From Apiotrichum sp. Y4204 (Eukaryota; Basidiomycota; Tremellomycetes; Trichosporonales; Trichosporonaceae): 64,000 nucleotides of DNA. Position 1 is the first letter of the stretch. Every line of letters begins with the position of its first letter. The DNA lies in the NCBI GenBank assembly GCA_025531455.1, contig JAMYHL010000094.1, positions 1-64,000 of the forward strand, written 5' to 3'. This document shows positions 47,879 to 58,649 of the stretch, piece by piece. The notes under the pieces are model-generated. The model saw only the letters and a list, made by a program, of their open reading frames with translations. It was not told the DNA's origin and made no database searches. A program made the position numbers and the translations under genes.

Positions 47879-48383
47879 GATGAGGGCCGAAGGGAGATTA
47901 CCGGTGGAATGCAAGTGGAGAAAAAAAAAGTAGGACGACAATGTTTGTGTACTTTGACGATAAGCGGGCGCGCGAATGGGGCAACCTGGAGGAGGACCCG
48001 GGGGGGGGGCGCGAGCACCCTGGAGCAGCAGCTGAAGCCAGAGGGTTGCTCTCGAGTGCCACTCTGCTGGCTGCAATTCGCTGTAGGCGCTCGTGAGCCA
48101 CCCAGCCAAATGCGTTGTTGACACGGTTGCGTCCTAGCGCACCACGCACCTCGCGCCTCGCGCGTCGTCTCGGCCAGAGTTGCAGAGTCGGCCACTGCAG
48201 CTCTCCTCGTGGTGTGGCGTCATCGTTACGTAAAACATGAAGTTTTCACAAGCTCCGAAAATGGCAAGTGGCCCAATGATCAATGATGTCAAGTAGCCAA
48301 GTAGGGATGCAATGCATATATGCCGTTCTAGAAATACAACATTGGCCTGGTAATGCAGGTGGTAATATAAATACTCGCTGTTT
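47879..48383. other. Intergenic region SUV3 3' end / OPI3 promoter
   Basis: About 500 bp separates the two minus-strand genes. No gene was recognised; there is a run of G at about 48001-48008. Confidence 0.5.
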
Positions 48384-50931
48384 CTAATGCTTGCGGACCT
48401 CGTCCTGGTCGACAACCTGCGCCAGATTGCGCCACTTGCGCTCGCGCACCGTCTGGTCGCTCGCCTCCCGGTTGACCCAGTCGATGGAGGGCTTGACGAG
48501 ACCGTGCTTGTCGACATACTTGCGGCGGTAGAGCGCGTGCTCGGCGTCCATCTCCTTGGAACGCTCGTTGCGTTTCTTGGCGCGCACGCCCGGGAGACGC
48601 TCGAGACACACCTCAAGCACCTTCTCCGTGCGCGTCTTGATCGACAGAGCCTCGTCCCGGTCCGGGAAGGCCAGCTCGAAACGGAATGATAGCCACAGGT
48701 AGACTACCAGTGCTTTGTGCAGGGATTCCAGCAGAGGGATGGCAGAGATGGTGATCGGTGGGGCGAGGTACGGGCGCCACACGCCGAGCGTGGGCGGGAG
48801 CGGCGGGAGCGCAGCAAGCGTCTCCTCCACGGTCTTGAGGGTCTTCAGCAGCCCAGACGGGCCGAGTGCCTCTTCAATCTCAACAAGGTACCCCTCCGCG
48901 TACCCCCTGACCATGTTGTCGAAGATGGCGGCAACGGTGGGATCGCGGACGTTGACCGGCGCCGTGCAGAGGACTTCTGTCTCGCGCAGCGTAATCAAGT
49001 TGCGGTGGGGCTCGACAATGTCTGACAGCGCGCTGAACTTGAACGTGTCGACGGAGACCGAGTTGGGCGGGAGCTTCGCGAGAGCGATGAAGCTCTCCAG
49101 AAGCTCGGCGTAGGTCGCAGTGGCGGGGAGAAGTGGGGCCAAAGCTGCAACACGCGCCGTGGGGGGCTCCAGTACCGCGCGCGTGAGAGGCGGGAGCGGG
49201 AGCGGAAGCATGGCACGCAGGAGCGGTAGGTCTGCAGCGTGCAGTGTCGTCACCGTGCCGCCGGCGGCCGCCGTCTCGTCCGTGGTGGAGTCAACGCGGC
49301 TCTGCCCAAAGCGTCCTGCACGTCCGGCAATCTGCTTCACCTGGGAGAGCGAGAGCGGAACCTCCTTCTTGCCGTTGAACTTTGTGAGACTCTCAAAGAT
49401 GATGCGGCCGATTTTCCTGCCAGTCAGTCGCAGTACAGTAGCAATGTACTCACAGGTTGAGACCCATGCCCACTGCGTCGCTTGCCACAAGCACTTCGGC
49501 GCGGCCCGAGTCCTCGTTGAACTCGCGCGCCTGTTCCGCACGCGTCTCGGGGGGCAGGGCGCCGTACACCACGGCGCAGCGCTTCCCAAGCGATGCCTCA
49601 ATCGCCTTCTTCACGGAAAACACATTCGAACGCGAAAAAGTGACAACACAGTCACCTGGCTTGACGTTGTTGAACTTGCCGTCGAGGCTCTTGTCGCTGA
49701 CAGAGAGCGGCGTGAGGCGGTCGTAGCGGTGCACGGTGAGTGTGTCGCCCTTGTACGAGTCGATCATGGACTGGAGGAGCGCGACAGTTGTCTCGTCGCC
49801 GCAGAGGTGCACCTCCTTGGCATTCACACCCATCACCGCCGAGGTCCATGCGCCACCGCGCTGCGGGTCGCCCATCATCTGGATCTCGTCGATGACAACC
49901 ACGTCCCATGGTTTACCGGCGTTGCCGTCCAACGGAAGCATTTCGACGGTGCAACTCACGAGTGCGGCCTCGAGGTCCACAATACGCCGCTCCTCGCCAG
50001 TGATCAGATTACACGCCCGCCCTTTGCCGTCAAGATCGCCGACCGATCCCAGATTGATACGCTCCCACACCTCGTGGGCAAGAAGGCGCAGCGGGCCGGC
50101 ATACACACCCGACTCTGCCCGCGACAGCTTCTTCAACGCATTGTACGTCTTGCCCGAGTTTGTTGGGCCCATGTGAATGTGGAACTTGCGGCTGATCGTG
50201 CGCGCCGACTCATAGTCCTGCGCAACGTTCGACAGATCTGTCACCTGGAGCAGCGACGCGAGGTGGAGGCGGAGGTGCTCCGGCCCGTGTTCACTCGCAT
50301 AGGTGAGAAAGTGGCGAAGGAAGGCGGACTCGAACGCGTCGCCAAATGTGCCCGACTCGTACGCGAGGATGAGTGCCTCGGCGTCCCAGCCGAGTTTTGC
50401 CATCTTCGGGATGAGCGACTCATTCTCTTTGTTCCATGTCTCCAGCTCGCGCTTTATCTTCGTGTGCCACAGCGTGAGTGCGTCTTCGGCCTCATCACCC
50501 TTGAACCCGAACAGTTCGAGGCGCTGCTGCAAACGCTCAGACGTGACCCACTCGTCCAGTCTGCGGACTATCAATCCAGGAAGGGTCTCGGGGCGCATCT
50601 TGATCGGGTGCGTCGCAGCCCCCCGCTCCGCCCGGTTTCTCGACGGTCGGTAGGACAGCGACTTGGAGTTGGACGCGCGCGCGGCGTCTTGCTGCCCTGG
50701 ACGCTGCGTGAGCGCAGGGCGTGGAAAGGATGGCTGTCGTTTGCGGTTGTTCCATTCGGAGGACGGCCGGCTTCCGTCGTCATCGTCCAGTTGTGTCTGT
50801 GTCCGGGATGCGGGTGCGCGGCGCTTCGCCGCGACCAACTGGCTTGTAGTGAAGTGGCGTCCGGCGAGTGATGACGGTGCGACGCCCAGACGGCACAATG
50901 GCCGGAGTGCGGCCTGTCGAGAGAGCGACAT
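48384..50931 (-). CDS. SUV3: Mitochondrial ATP-dependent RNA helicase SUV3
   Basis: Two minus-strand exons (49454-50931, 48384-49416; 37-bp intron) join to about 836 aa. Suv3 is the helicase of the mitochondrial RNA degradosome, working with the RNase Dss1. The N-terminus is basic and hydroxylated with no acidic residue for ~45 positions (MSLSRQAALRPLCRLGVAPS), a typical matrix-targeting peptide. Helicase motifs are Walker A HMGPTNSGKTYNAL, motif Ia GPLRLLAHEVWERIN, Walker B VVVIDEIQMMGD, motif III-like HLCGDETTVALLQ, motif IV VVTFSRSNVF, motif V ASDAVGMGLNL, and motif VI QIAGRAGRFGQ. The C-terminal region includes the SUV3 C-domain. The intron falls between motifs V and VI. The long antisense open frame is a shadow. 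Confidence 0.94.
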
Positions 50932-51911
50932 GGGGGTTATCTGTCGACAAGTGAGGGAGAGAGTGTTGGAGAGAGTGCAGACTAACTAGCTGATCGAGGA
51001 CGACGAGCGACGGATGACGAGCGACGAGCGATCTGGAGAATCGGTTGGAAGGGAATCGAGCACCTCAGAAACCAAAAAGAGACCACAGAGAGACACAGAG
51101 GACGGCGACGACCAAAAAAGTGGAGGCAAAGGTCGAAAAAATCAATGACCATTTGGATCGAGTTACGTAATAAAGTAGGATATGTTTTGAAAACAATTGC
51201 TATTGAGGATATAAAAAGTCGGAGGCAATTAGATGGGAGATTACACTTTTAGATTTATAGTCCACTTTTGAAATACAACCTATCCTTTTTTTATATCAGC
51301 TGATTAGGTGACGGACTAAGTAATGGGCGATGCTGATTAGAGATTAGGTGCTGAGCCTAAAATTGGAACCGCGCGATCATCTGCCAGGCATGCCAGGGGC
51401 CAGGGGCAACCACGTAACCACGTAACCACTCAACGCGCCAGGGGAAAAGGAGTGGAAAGGATAAGAGGGGGAGGGAAGAGGGGGGGGAATGTGTGTTTCC
51501 CCAAGAGACAGAGATCTACTAGCCTGAGTGTGTCTGTCTTCCCTCTCTGCCTTCCCCCCCTCCTTTCCCCGGTCCTCGTATACTCCACATTCGGGTCTAC
51601 CCCCCCGTTTTGGCTTGCATTCGTTGGGCCCCCAAGCGTGTAGTGGTACGGTGAGCGTTGCTTGCTTGTCATCATCATCCCCCTCGTCGTCGTCCACATC
51701 CTCGTATCCTTCCGTATTCTCATCGTATCCTCCTCATCCCTAATCCATCTCTTCTCTCCCACCACTCTCACACCCAGATACCCCGCTCTTCCTCTCCCTC
51801 CCACTATCTTTATCCCGCATCGCATCGAACCCCGACTTCTACCTCGCTCTCTTCGCCCTGGTAACGTCCACCACCATTACGACTGCCATCCCGCATCGCG
51901 CACCCGGCACA
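50932..51911. other. Divergent intergenic region SUV3 / PH-domain gene
   Basis: This 980-bp shared upstream region includes an AT-rich island at about 51150-51370 with imperfect inverted segments, then a C/T-rich leader (51480-51900) before the PH-domain gene. Confidence 0.5.
51150..51370. repeat. AT-rich island with imperfect inverted repeat
   Basis: This ~220-bp tract is far more AT-rich than its surroundings. AGGATATGTTTTGAAAAC near 51178 resembles the reverse complement of the segment near 51268-51290 (AGGATAGGTTGTATTTCAAA when inverted). It could be a decayed miniature transposon or a replication/promoter element. Confidence 0.35.
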
Positions 51912-54250
51912 ATGTCGCCAGGTATGTCCTGACCACACCTTCATCCAATGCTGCACCCGCCTGACCGCCACAGCAACGGCGTCCGTGTCGCCGCGGCCCC
52001 CAACGGCATTCACGTATGCAACAACGCATGCGAAGAATCCCTCCATCTCGTCCACCGCCACGTCCGTCGCCTCGGCCGCACCGCCATCAAAGGCCGAGAT
52101 TGAGCGCAAACTGTCCGTCAAGCTGGCCGGCGTGCCGCCCACGCGTAAGCCAACAAGGGTTGGTGTTTTAGTGGTTTCCCCGCCCCTGTTGCACCGGGCG
52201 CTTTGGGGTGCATGGAATCATGTGCTGACTAGTCTATCAGAAGGGCTCAGCCGTGAGCGCAGCCGAGTCGGATACGTCCAATAATCCCGGTGCTGTTGCC
52301 GGATCCCCCGTGTCCACGACGCTCCCTCCGCTAATCACATCATCGTTGGGGTTTGGGGGCGGGGGCCACTTTTCCACATCACCCGTGGGAACGACCCCCA
52401 CTACGCCTGCGCCGCATGGACACGGACCCCTCAGTGCGATTGCAGAGCGGCGGACAGCCAGGGAACGAACCGGCGAGACTACCCCGCCACCAGATGAGCT
52501 CGACGAGGATGAGTCGGATTTGGACGAGGGTGAAGATGCGGAACTCGAGCGGGGCATGGACGGCGAACGCATCTTTAAAAGCGGCTTCCTTATCAAGAAG
52601 CAGGAGCGCCGGAAGGTGGGTCACGACGGGGGCTCAGATTACTGATTCTCAGGTGTGGAAGAAGAAGTGGTTTGTCCTTCGTGCGACCAAGTTGGCATAC
52701 TACAAGGACAACAGGGTGCGTCATATTCCTTGCCGCCCGCTGACATCAGGAATACTCGCTCTCGCGTGCAATCGATTTGCGACAGGTGCACTCTGTGGTT
52801 CCTGTCGCCTCTGAGAAGCAGAAGCATCCATTTGCGTTTGCCATTGTGACTTCGGACAGAAATTTCATGGTCGAGGCGCTGTCCGCCGAGGAACGGGACG
52901 ACTGGGTCCGTGCAATCAACAACGTCCGGAAGCGCATGTCAACGAGGGACGAGGAGGAGGCCGTAAGGAGGCAACAGGCTGCTCAGATATTGTCAAAGCC
53001 GCTTGCCGTGCCGCCTGCACCAACCGACCAGCATGATGAACCCCACCACGGCACATGGACAAGCACCTTCTCCAACACAACCGGCATGTCCGTTTCCCCT
53101 GCTGCCTCCACGTCTGGGGCGCATTTCCGCTCTGCGGGGCCCTCGTCGTGGCACCCGCCGCCCTCGCATGCGCAGGGGCCTTCACAGAGCCCTTACTCCG
53201 GCACGTCCCACGGCAACGCCAACCTGGCACGCTCCCCCTCGACGGCAACAGCGCCGAGCGCGGCCATGGTCAACCGCCGCCTGTCGAACCCCATTCCCAT
53301 CCCGAATTATCAGCCCAAGCCCGCCCAGCTCAATCGCATCCCTTCAGTTGAACAGAACAACGGTGTCTTTGCCGGCCTCAGTCCGCCGAACATGACACCC
53401 CATTTCGTGAGCTCGGACGAGGACGAGCCCTACTTCTCCGATCCAAATGCGGCATGGCCCGAGAACCCACCGCCGGCAGTGGTCCAGCCGTCGACGCCGG
53501 ATCCGAACCAGGTGATCTTGGCCATGTATCTCATGAAGAAAAGCCGCAAGACAACACGGCAGGTGTGGCGTAAGCGGTGGTTCTTTCTCACCCCGGCGGG
53601 AATCACGTATACAAAGAGTCACATGGTGAGTTGGATTGTGGGACGATAGCTGACAGCAGGATCCACGACCGTTGAGATTCATCCCCATCAAAACAATCCT
53701 CGACGTATTCTCGGTGGACGCTGACGACGACGACGACGAGGATGTTTCCTCGGGACAGGAGCATGCGCGCTCCGTGCAGCGGCATACATCTATGCGCACG
53801 AAGCGCGAGCCCGCACCTGGTCCGAAGCCAGAGGAGCACGTTGTGCGCATTGTGTGCAACAAGCGCCGATTCGATCTGTGTGCGCCGTCCGAAGAGGAGG
53901 AGATCAAGTGGACAGCCGCGATCCGCGCCCTCATCAACCGCGAACGTGGGCGGCAAGCTGGCAACGGCAGTTGTGCGACTGGGCCCGAGGGTGCCACACC
54001 CGCCGTGTCCACTGGCGTCACCAAGCCCGCCGCCCCCGCGGTTCCCGCGGCGCCTGCTGTACCTGCCCCGCCTGCCCAGCCGGCCCAGCCAGTAGCGCCC
54101 GCCCAGCCGGCGCCTCCCCAAGCAGCCCCCATAGCCATCCCCACCATCTCCCAGGTCCCCCCGACCCCGCACCTGGTCACCATCCCGTCGCCGACCACAA
54201 CATCCACCGACTCGCCCACGAGCGTCACCGCGCCGCGCCGGGGTTGGTAA
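51912..54250 (+). CDS. Tandem PH-domain protein
   Basis: Six exons (51912-51921, 51974-52144, 52251-52615, 52653-52715, 52750-53625, 53660-54250) join to about 691 aa. Two pleckstrin-homology domains are evident. PH1 (~residues 168-265) begins IFKSGFLIKKQERRK and continues VWKKKWFVLRATKLAYYKD to the invariant tryptophan in ERDDWVRAINNV. PH2 (~460-590) begins VILAMYLMKKSRKTTRQVWR, has KRWFFLTPAGITYTKS, and ends EEEIKWTAAIRALIN. The linker between them is Ser/Pro/His/Asn-rich; the C-terminus is Ala/Pro-rich. A role as a phosphoinositide-binding adaptor at membranes is inferred from the domain pair. The first coding exon is only 10 nt (ATGTCGCCAG). The acceptor of intron 2 is ambiguous by 12 nt. 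A good GTAAGT donor overlaps the stop codon at 54247, so an extra 3' exon is possible. Confidence 0.8.
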
Positions 54251-55018
54251 GTAGCCCGCACCTCGAGTTTTCAATTGTATATCGCCATCCGCATTACCAT
54301 CAATCAGGAGAATAAGGAGAATAATATCCGCAAAATATAAAGTAACGTCTTCCTCCACCCCGCCCCGCGGCCCGCGGACCGCGGGGAACATAGCACGCAC
54401 ATCAAGCCATAGTAGACAGCACCGACATCCATTCCATTCCATTCATTGTTTCGCGCGGCACGGGCGGCCGCGCAGGTAGTGATCATGCACTCATTCCATA
54501 CCGGAAGCGAGAGGGGAGGCGACAGGGACTGTGTTCGTGTGCTCTGAGAGGGGGTGGCGCTGACCTGTGAGTCTTGCAATTGTAGTGGCTGGACGTCTGA
54601 ATCGGAGACGTGGCTCAATGGCGCCGGACCCTGTCGGCCCGTCGGCAGTCTGCGGCCCGTAGCCACGCATGGAGGCAACAAGCCGACACAGGGAGAGTGC
54701 GAGAGAGTGAGAGGAGAGTGAGAGATGAGATCCAAAGTGTCAGTGCTCTGGCTTTGTCTCCTCATCCTGTAAGGAGGCATGACTGTACACGATAATAAGC
54801 AGTGCATGGGCCATGTACAATCTGCTGCACACGCCAGTCGTGCCAGAGTCTACGTTCTATGCGGGTATGGGTATAGGTATGTGTACGCGGGTATCGAGGC
54901 CAGGGGTGCGTATCTCTGTGTCTATATGAGTGAGCTGGCTGCAACGGCGATCGCCGTCCGACAACAGCTGCCGCGCCGCGTCTAGGTCTCGGGCGGGGTC
55001 GTTTGTTGTCTCCTCTCC
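54251..55018. other. Convergent intergenic region
   Basis: It holds the 3' ends of the PH-domain gene and ERG1. No additional feature was recognised. Confidence 0.5.
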
Positions 55019-56843
55019 TCAAATCTTGAACTCGGAGTACATGACGGGGAGGAAGACGATGCACGCGGTCCAGAAGACCTTGACGCTGAAGAGCGCGAGG
55101 GCCGGGAACTCTGCAAACGACGGCGGCTTGGCGGCCCCCGCACTCGGGCGGCCCTGCGAGAACAGGATGTAGATGCTGTAAAAGGCGACCGAGAAAAAGT
55201 GGTAGAAGAGGGTCACTGGCTGCGGGGCCAGTGCGCTCAGTAGCCCGACGGGGCCAGAGACGCACTCGCCCCCGCGCTCAAAGTACTTGAAGCAGCCTTC
55301 GCGGAGGACTGCCAAGTCGTCTGCGGTTAGCGCGAAAAAAATAACTTGCAACTCACCATCAGCACCGCCAAAGAGATCGTACAGCGCGATCGAGAGCACG
55401 TTCACCGTGCCCGACAGGTTCTTGCGTGCCCAGAACCAGTCCTTGAGGCGGTCGGCGATCGCGTCCCACCGCTCGAGGCCTTCACGACCAGCGGGCAGCT
55501 CCTCGTCGGCGGAGAGGTATTTTGTGAGCAGCACCGCGTCGTGGAAAGCGACAGTCATGCCGCCGCCGGTGAGTGGGTGGCGCATGTTCCACGCGTCGCC
55601 GACGAGGATCGCGCCGCTGAGCGAGTCTGAGAGACCCTGCATACTCGGCGGGAGGAAGCTGTTCGGCATGGTACGCAGGCGCTGCTCGTCAAGCGCCTTG
55701 ATGATCGCGGGATGAAGCACGCTTGGGAGGTGCGGAAGGAACTTGTCAATCAGATGGCGCTGTAGTCAGTATACGCTCGGAGATACCACCCACCTTGAGG
55801 TCACCATTGCCAACGGACGGGAGCTTGCCCTTGACATCAGCGAGCATGCGGATCTCGCGCTTGGCGTTGCCGATCTGGTAAAGCAGCACGGGGCCCTCGG
55901 GGGTGAGGCACACCGTGCCGTGGTACTTGATCGGGAGGTCGACGTCCTTGATGACAACACCGACAAAGTGGGAGCGGAGGAGCGGAGTGGGTGTGCGCGT
56001 GCCGTTGACGTTGCGGAACTTGGAAAAGCACCCGTCCGCGACAATGGTGAGCGGCGCGTAGATGTTGGTGACTGTTGCGTCGGCGTCTGGGTCCGAGGAC
56101 TTGAACGCCGCGCTCACGCCGATAACCTGCTTCGTGTGTGGGCAGAACACAAGGTCGCGTGCTGTTGCCTCCACGACTGTTGCGTTCGGTGCATCGTTCA
56201 GCACCTTGCTGCGCAGCGCCTGGATGAACCGGCCGTGGTGGAACGAACGGCCCTCCTTGCGCCCGCTGCGGCACTGCACAGCCCACTCGTTCGAGCTGGA
56301 GCCGTTGGCCTTGCCATTTGCGAGGCCATTTGCGTGGCCGTTCGCATGACCATTTGTGAAACCGTTTGCGACGCCGTTCGCGGCACCGTTCGCGGCTCCA
56401 TTCGCTGTGCCATTCGCGGCGCCATTCGCCACGCCGTTCGCCACGCCGTTCGCGGTCTTGCCCCGCACGACACTCGGGAGGTCGGGGTAGGGAATCGGGA
56501 CCTCGCGCTCGCCCGAGATGACGCAGTATCCCTCAACAGGGGTGGCGTCGATTCCCTCGAGCGTGTCCGCAAGTCCGAGCTCTTCAAGGGCAGCGACGCC
56601 GCCAGGCTGGAGGAGCTCGCCGACAATACGGTCCGGCTCGGAGAGGTCGCGCTCGAGCATGACGCATTTCCGCCCGGCGTTCGAGAGCGCGTATGCGAGC
56701 GCGCAGCCTGCGATGCCGCCACCTACAATGATGATCTCGGGCTCGAGGGCGTGGATCTGGAGTAGGAGTTAGGGGGAGTGCTGATCGCGATGGCTCGAGA
56801 GGTTACTCACGCCCGAGGGTCCGGCTACTGGCGCGGCAGTCAT
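55019..56843 (-). CDS. ERG1: Squalene monooxygenase (squalene epoxidase)
   Basis: Four minus-strand exons (56811-56843, 55794-56756, 55357-55759, 55019-55320) join to about 566 aa. It is an FAD-dependent ER enzyme converting squalene to 2,3-oxidosqualene in sterol synthesis, the target of allylamines. Family features are the FAD-binding EIIIVGGGIAGCALAYAL, ERDLSEPDRIVGELLQPGG, the second FAD motif LVGDAWNMRHPLTGGGMTVA, and a hydrophobic C-terminal membrane segment (VTLFYHFFSVAFYSIYILFS). Between the FAD domain and the rest lies a ~50-residue insert made of Ala/Val-Asn-Gly repeats (ANGVANGAANGTANG and so on, about 56290-56460), not part of the canonical fold. Introns are 54, 34 and 36 bp. The short first exon encodes MTAAPVAGPSG. 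Confidence 0.95.
56290..56460 (-). repeat. Asn-Gly (ANG) coding repeat in ERG1
   Basis: About a dozen tandem 9-12 nt units each encode xANG (x = V, A, T, H, L, K, F). On the + strand it reads as repeated GCCATTCGC / GCCGTTCGC words. Confidence 0.9.
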
Positions 56844-58455
56844 GGTGGTTGTGGTGGTGTGAGAGGTGTCGAGCAAGTCGGGGGGTTGAGAATCGGGGTA
56901 GCGGGGCGGGAGACGCTTTGAGTGTGGGTATTAATCTATGTGTAACAAGGTGCCCGATGCACGACAGACAAGAACAGACAACAAAGAAAAGAGATGTGTA
57001 GGATCGCGAGCGATGGGTCGACCTCCACCGCGCAGACATTTTTATTGTTCCTGGCCACCCAAGGTGCTCTTTTTGCCAGCACAACAATCATCGTACCACC
57101 CACAGCGCTGCTGGGCGCCCCTTTTCTGCGCTTCCCGTGCCACGATGCCCCCCCGCAATGCAGCGCAACCGACCACTCCTGTTCTACTTCCACATTCATA
57201 TGCATGCTCTGGAGCTCTGGCCCGGCCATTCACAGCACACGCGATGCATATCTCCCTTATCCCTTAGTGCATAATGCCAAGTTGCCATAAGCCAGACTTG
57301 GCGTAGATTCGAGGCAGCCGCTGATCACCACAGATTCGCAGGTGTTGGGTGGCGGCGTTCCTTGGCCGCGCAGCGCGTGGGGACATGCAAAAAGCGCAGG
57401 CAGAAAAAAAAAAGTAGTGAAACAGAAAAAGTCCAGATTGCTCCGGGCTCGATAAGGTTTTGCGTCCTGCATGCATGTAGGCTGTGATCGACTGCAATCT
57501 CATCGACGTCTGGCGTCTTGGGTGCGGTGATGTCCCGGCCTCGGCGCGTCGCGTCGCGTGGTTCTGTTGGCATGAGCTGGAGCGCGGAGCGCTGGAGGAG
57601 GGTGCTCTACCCGAGCGTCCTTCCCTTTTCCAACAACAGAGCCCCCCCCCCCGGTATCCAGCCAGCCAGAGTTCCAGAGAATAACTCGCCGTGGCACCAC
57701 CTGTGCCACTCGGTCCTGTGCCACTCGGATCAGGACGCGCAGATGCAGAGAACAAAAGAATGTCTGCACTGGCCAGGAATTTGCGGCGCGGCGCATGGGC
57801 CCTAGGTGGTGTCATGTATTCATGTACTTCGGGGTCACAGCTTGTGGAGTGGTGGCATGGTGGACGAGCATCGGACTGGGGTACTGGGGATCCCTCGTCT
57901 CACGTCTCACGTCTCAAATCTCACATCTCATCGCGCTCCCACGATATTACGATGCTTCCCTTGTGCACATGGGTACATCGGGGGCACGACGCCAAAAGAT
58001 ACGAACTGATAGTCCCACCGCCAGAGAAATGACGCGATGGCCTTACGGAGCTGCGGAGGGACAGCTGCGATACACTTCCCAGGCGCGACCTTTGTCTGGA
58101 CAATGACGATGGATCCATGGATCGATGGCTGTACTGCTGATACCTACTGGTGGTCCGACCTCAGCAATCTACGATGGTGCCGTGCAGTACTTTCATCTGG
58201 TCTGCAGTTATAGTTTGGCGCTCTGGACGTGGGCTTAGTGAAGATGTGATGTGGTCGTTTGGGATGCCAGTGGGATATCGGTGACAAGAGTTGGGCAGTA
58301 CTAGCTGTCAATGGTACAGGCGATTGTCGCGCTGACCCTCTTCGTAGATGGTAGATATCGTGTACATCGTGGATCGTGGAGGTCCATCTCTCATGATCAT
58401 GCCGATGTCTAGTACATCTCCGTACATCCACATCCTTCCACATGATAACCATCCC
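56844..58455. other. Intergenic region ERG1 / transposon
   Basis: No gene was recognised in 1.6 kb. It contains C-runs near 57644-57652 and GTCTCACGTCTCA-type direct repeats at about 57899-57930. Open frames here are short and compositionally biased. Confidence 0.5.
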
Positions 58456-58550
58456 GCAGAAGTTCTGCACACGAGAGTGATCGTGGCGCGGCACGAAATT
58501 GGCAATTACCCCAGCCACCCAGTATGTAGAGAATGCCGGCATGTTGCCAA
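58456..58550 (+). repeat. Left terminal inverted repeat of MULE
   Basis: It begins GCAGAAGTTCTGCACACGAG and ends CATGTTGCCAA. It is the inverted partner of 61470-61564, with about nine mismatches by eye. Confidence 0.88.
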
Positions 58551-58599
58551 CCCTGAATCTGCTCGTCAACCGCAACGTCCTGCAGGCCACCTAGAATGA

Positions 58600-58641
58600 G
58601 CTGCTCGCCACCAGAGACGCGCTGCTCGCCATCAGAGACGC
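58600..58641. repeat. 21-bp subterminal tandem repeat in MULE
   Basis: Two adjacent 21-bp copies (58600-58620, 58621-58641), GCTGCTCGCCA(C/T)CAGAGACGC apart from one base, lie between the left TIR and the transposase stop codon. Confidence 0.8.
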
Positions 58642-58649
58642 TGTGCATG

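Noticed and set aside
49120..50871. 583-codon frame on the + strand opposite SUV3
   Set aside because: Antisense shadow; the minus strand carries all helicase motifs.
55743..56765. 340-codon + strand frame opposite ERG1
   Set aside because: Antisense of squalene epoxidase; its repeats are merely the complement of the ANG repeat.
57264..57815. 183-codon minus-strand frame between ERG1 and the transposon
   Set aside because: No conserved motif and overlapping openness in several frames; probably chance.
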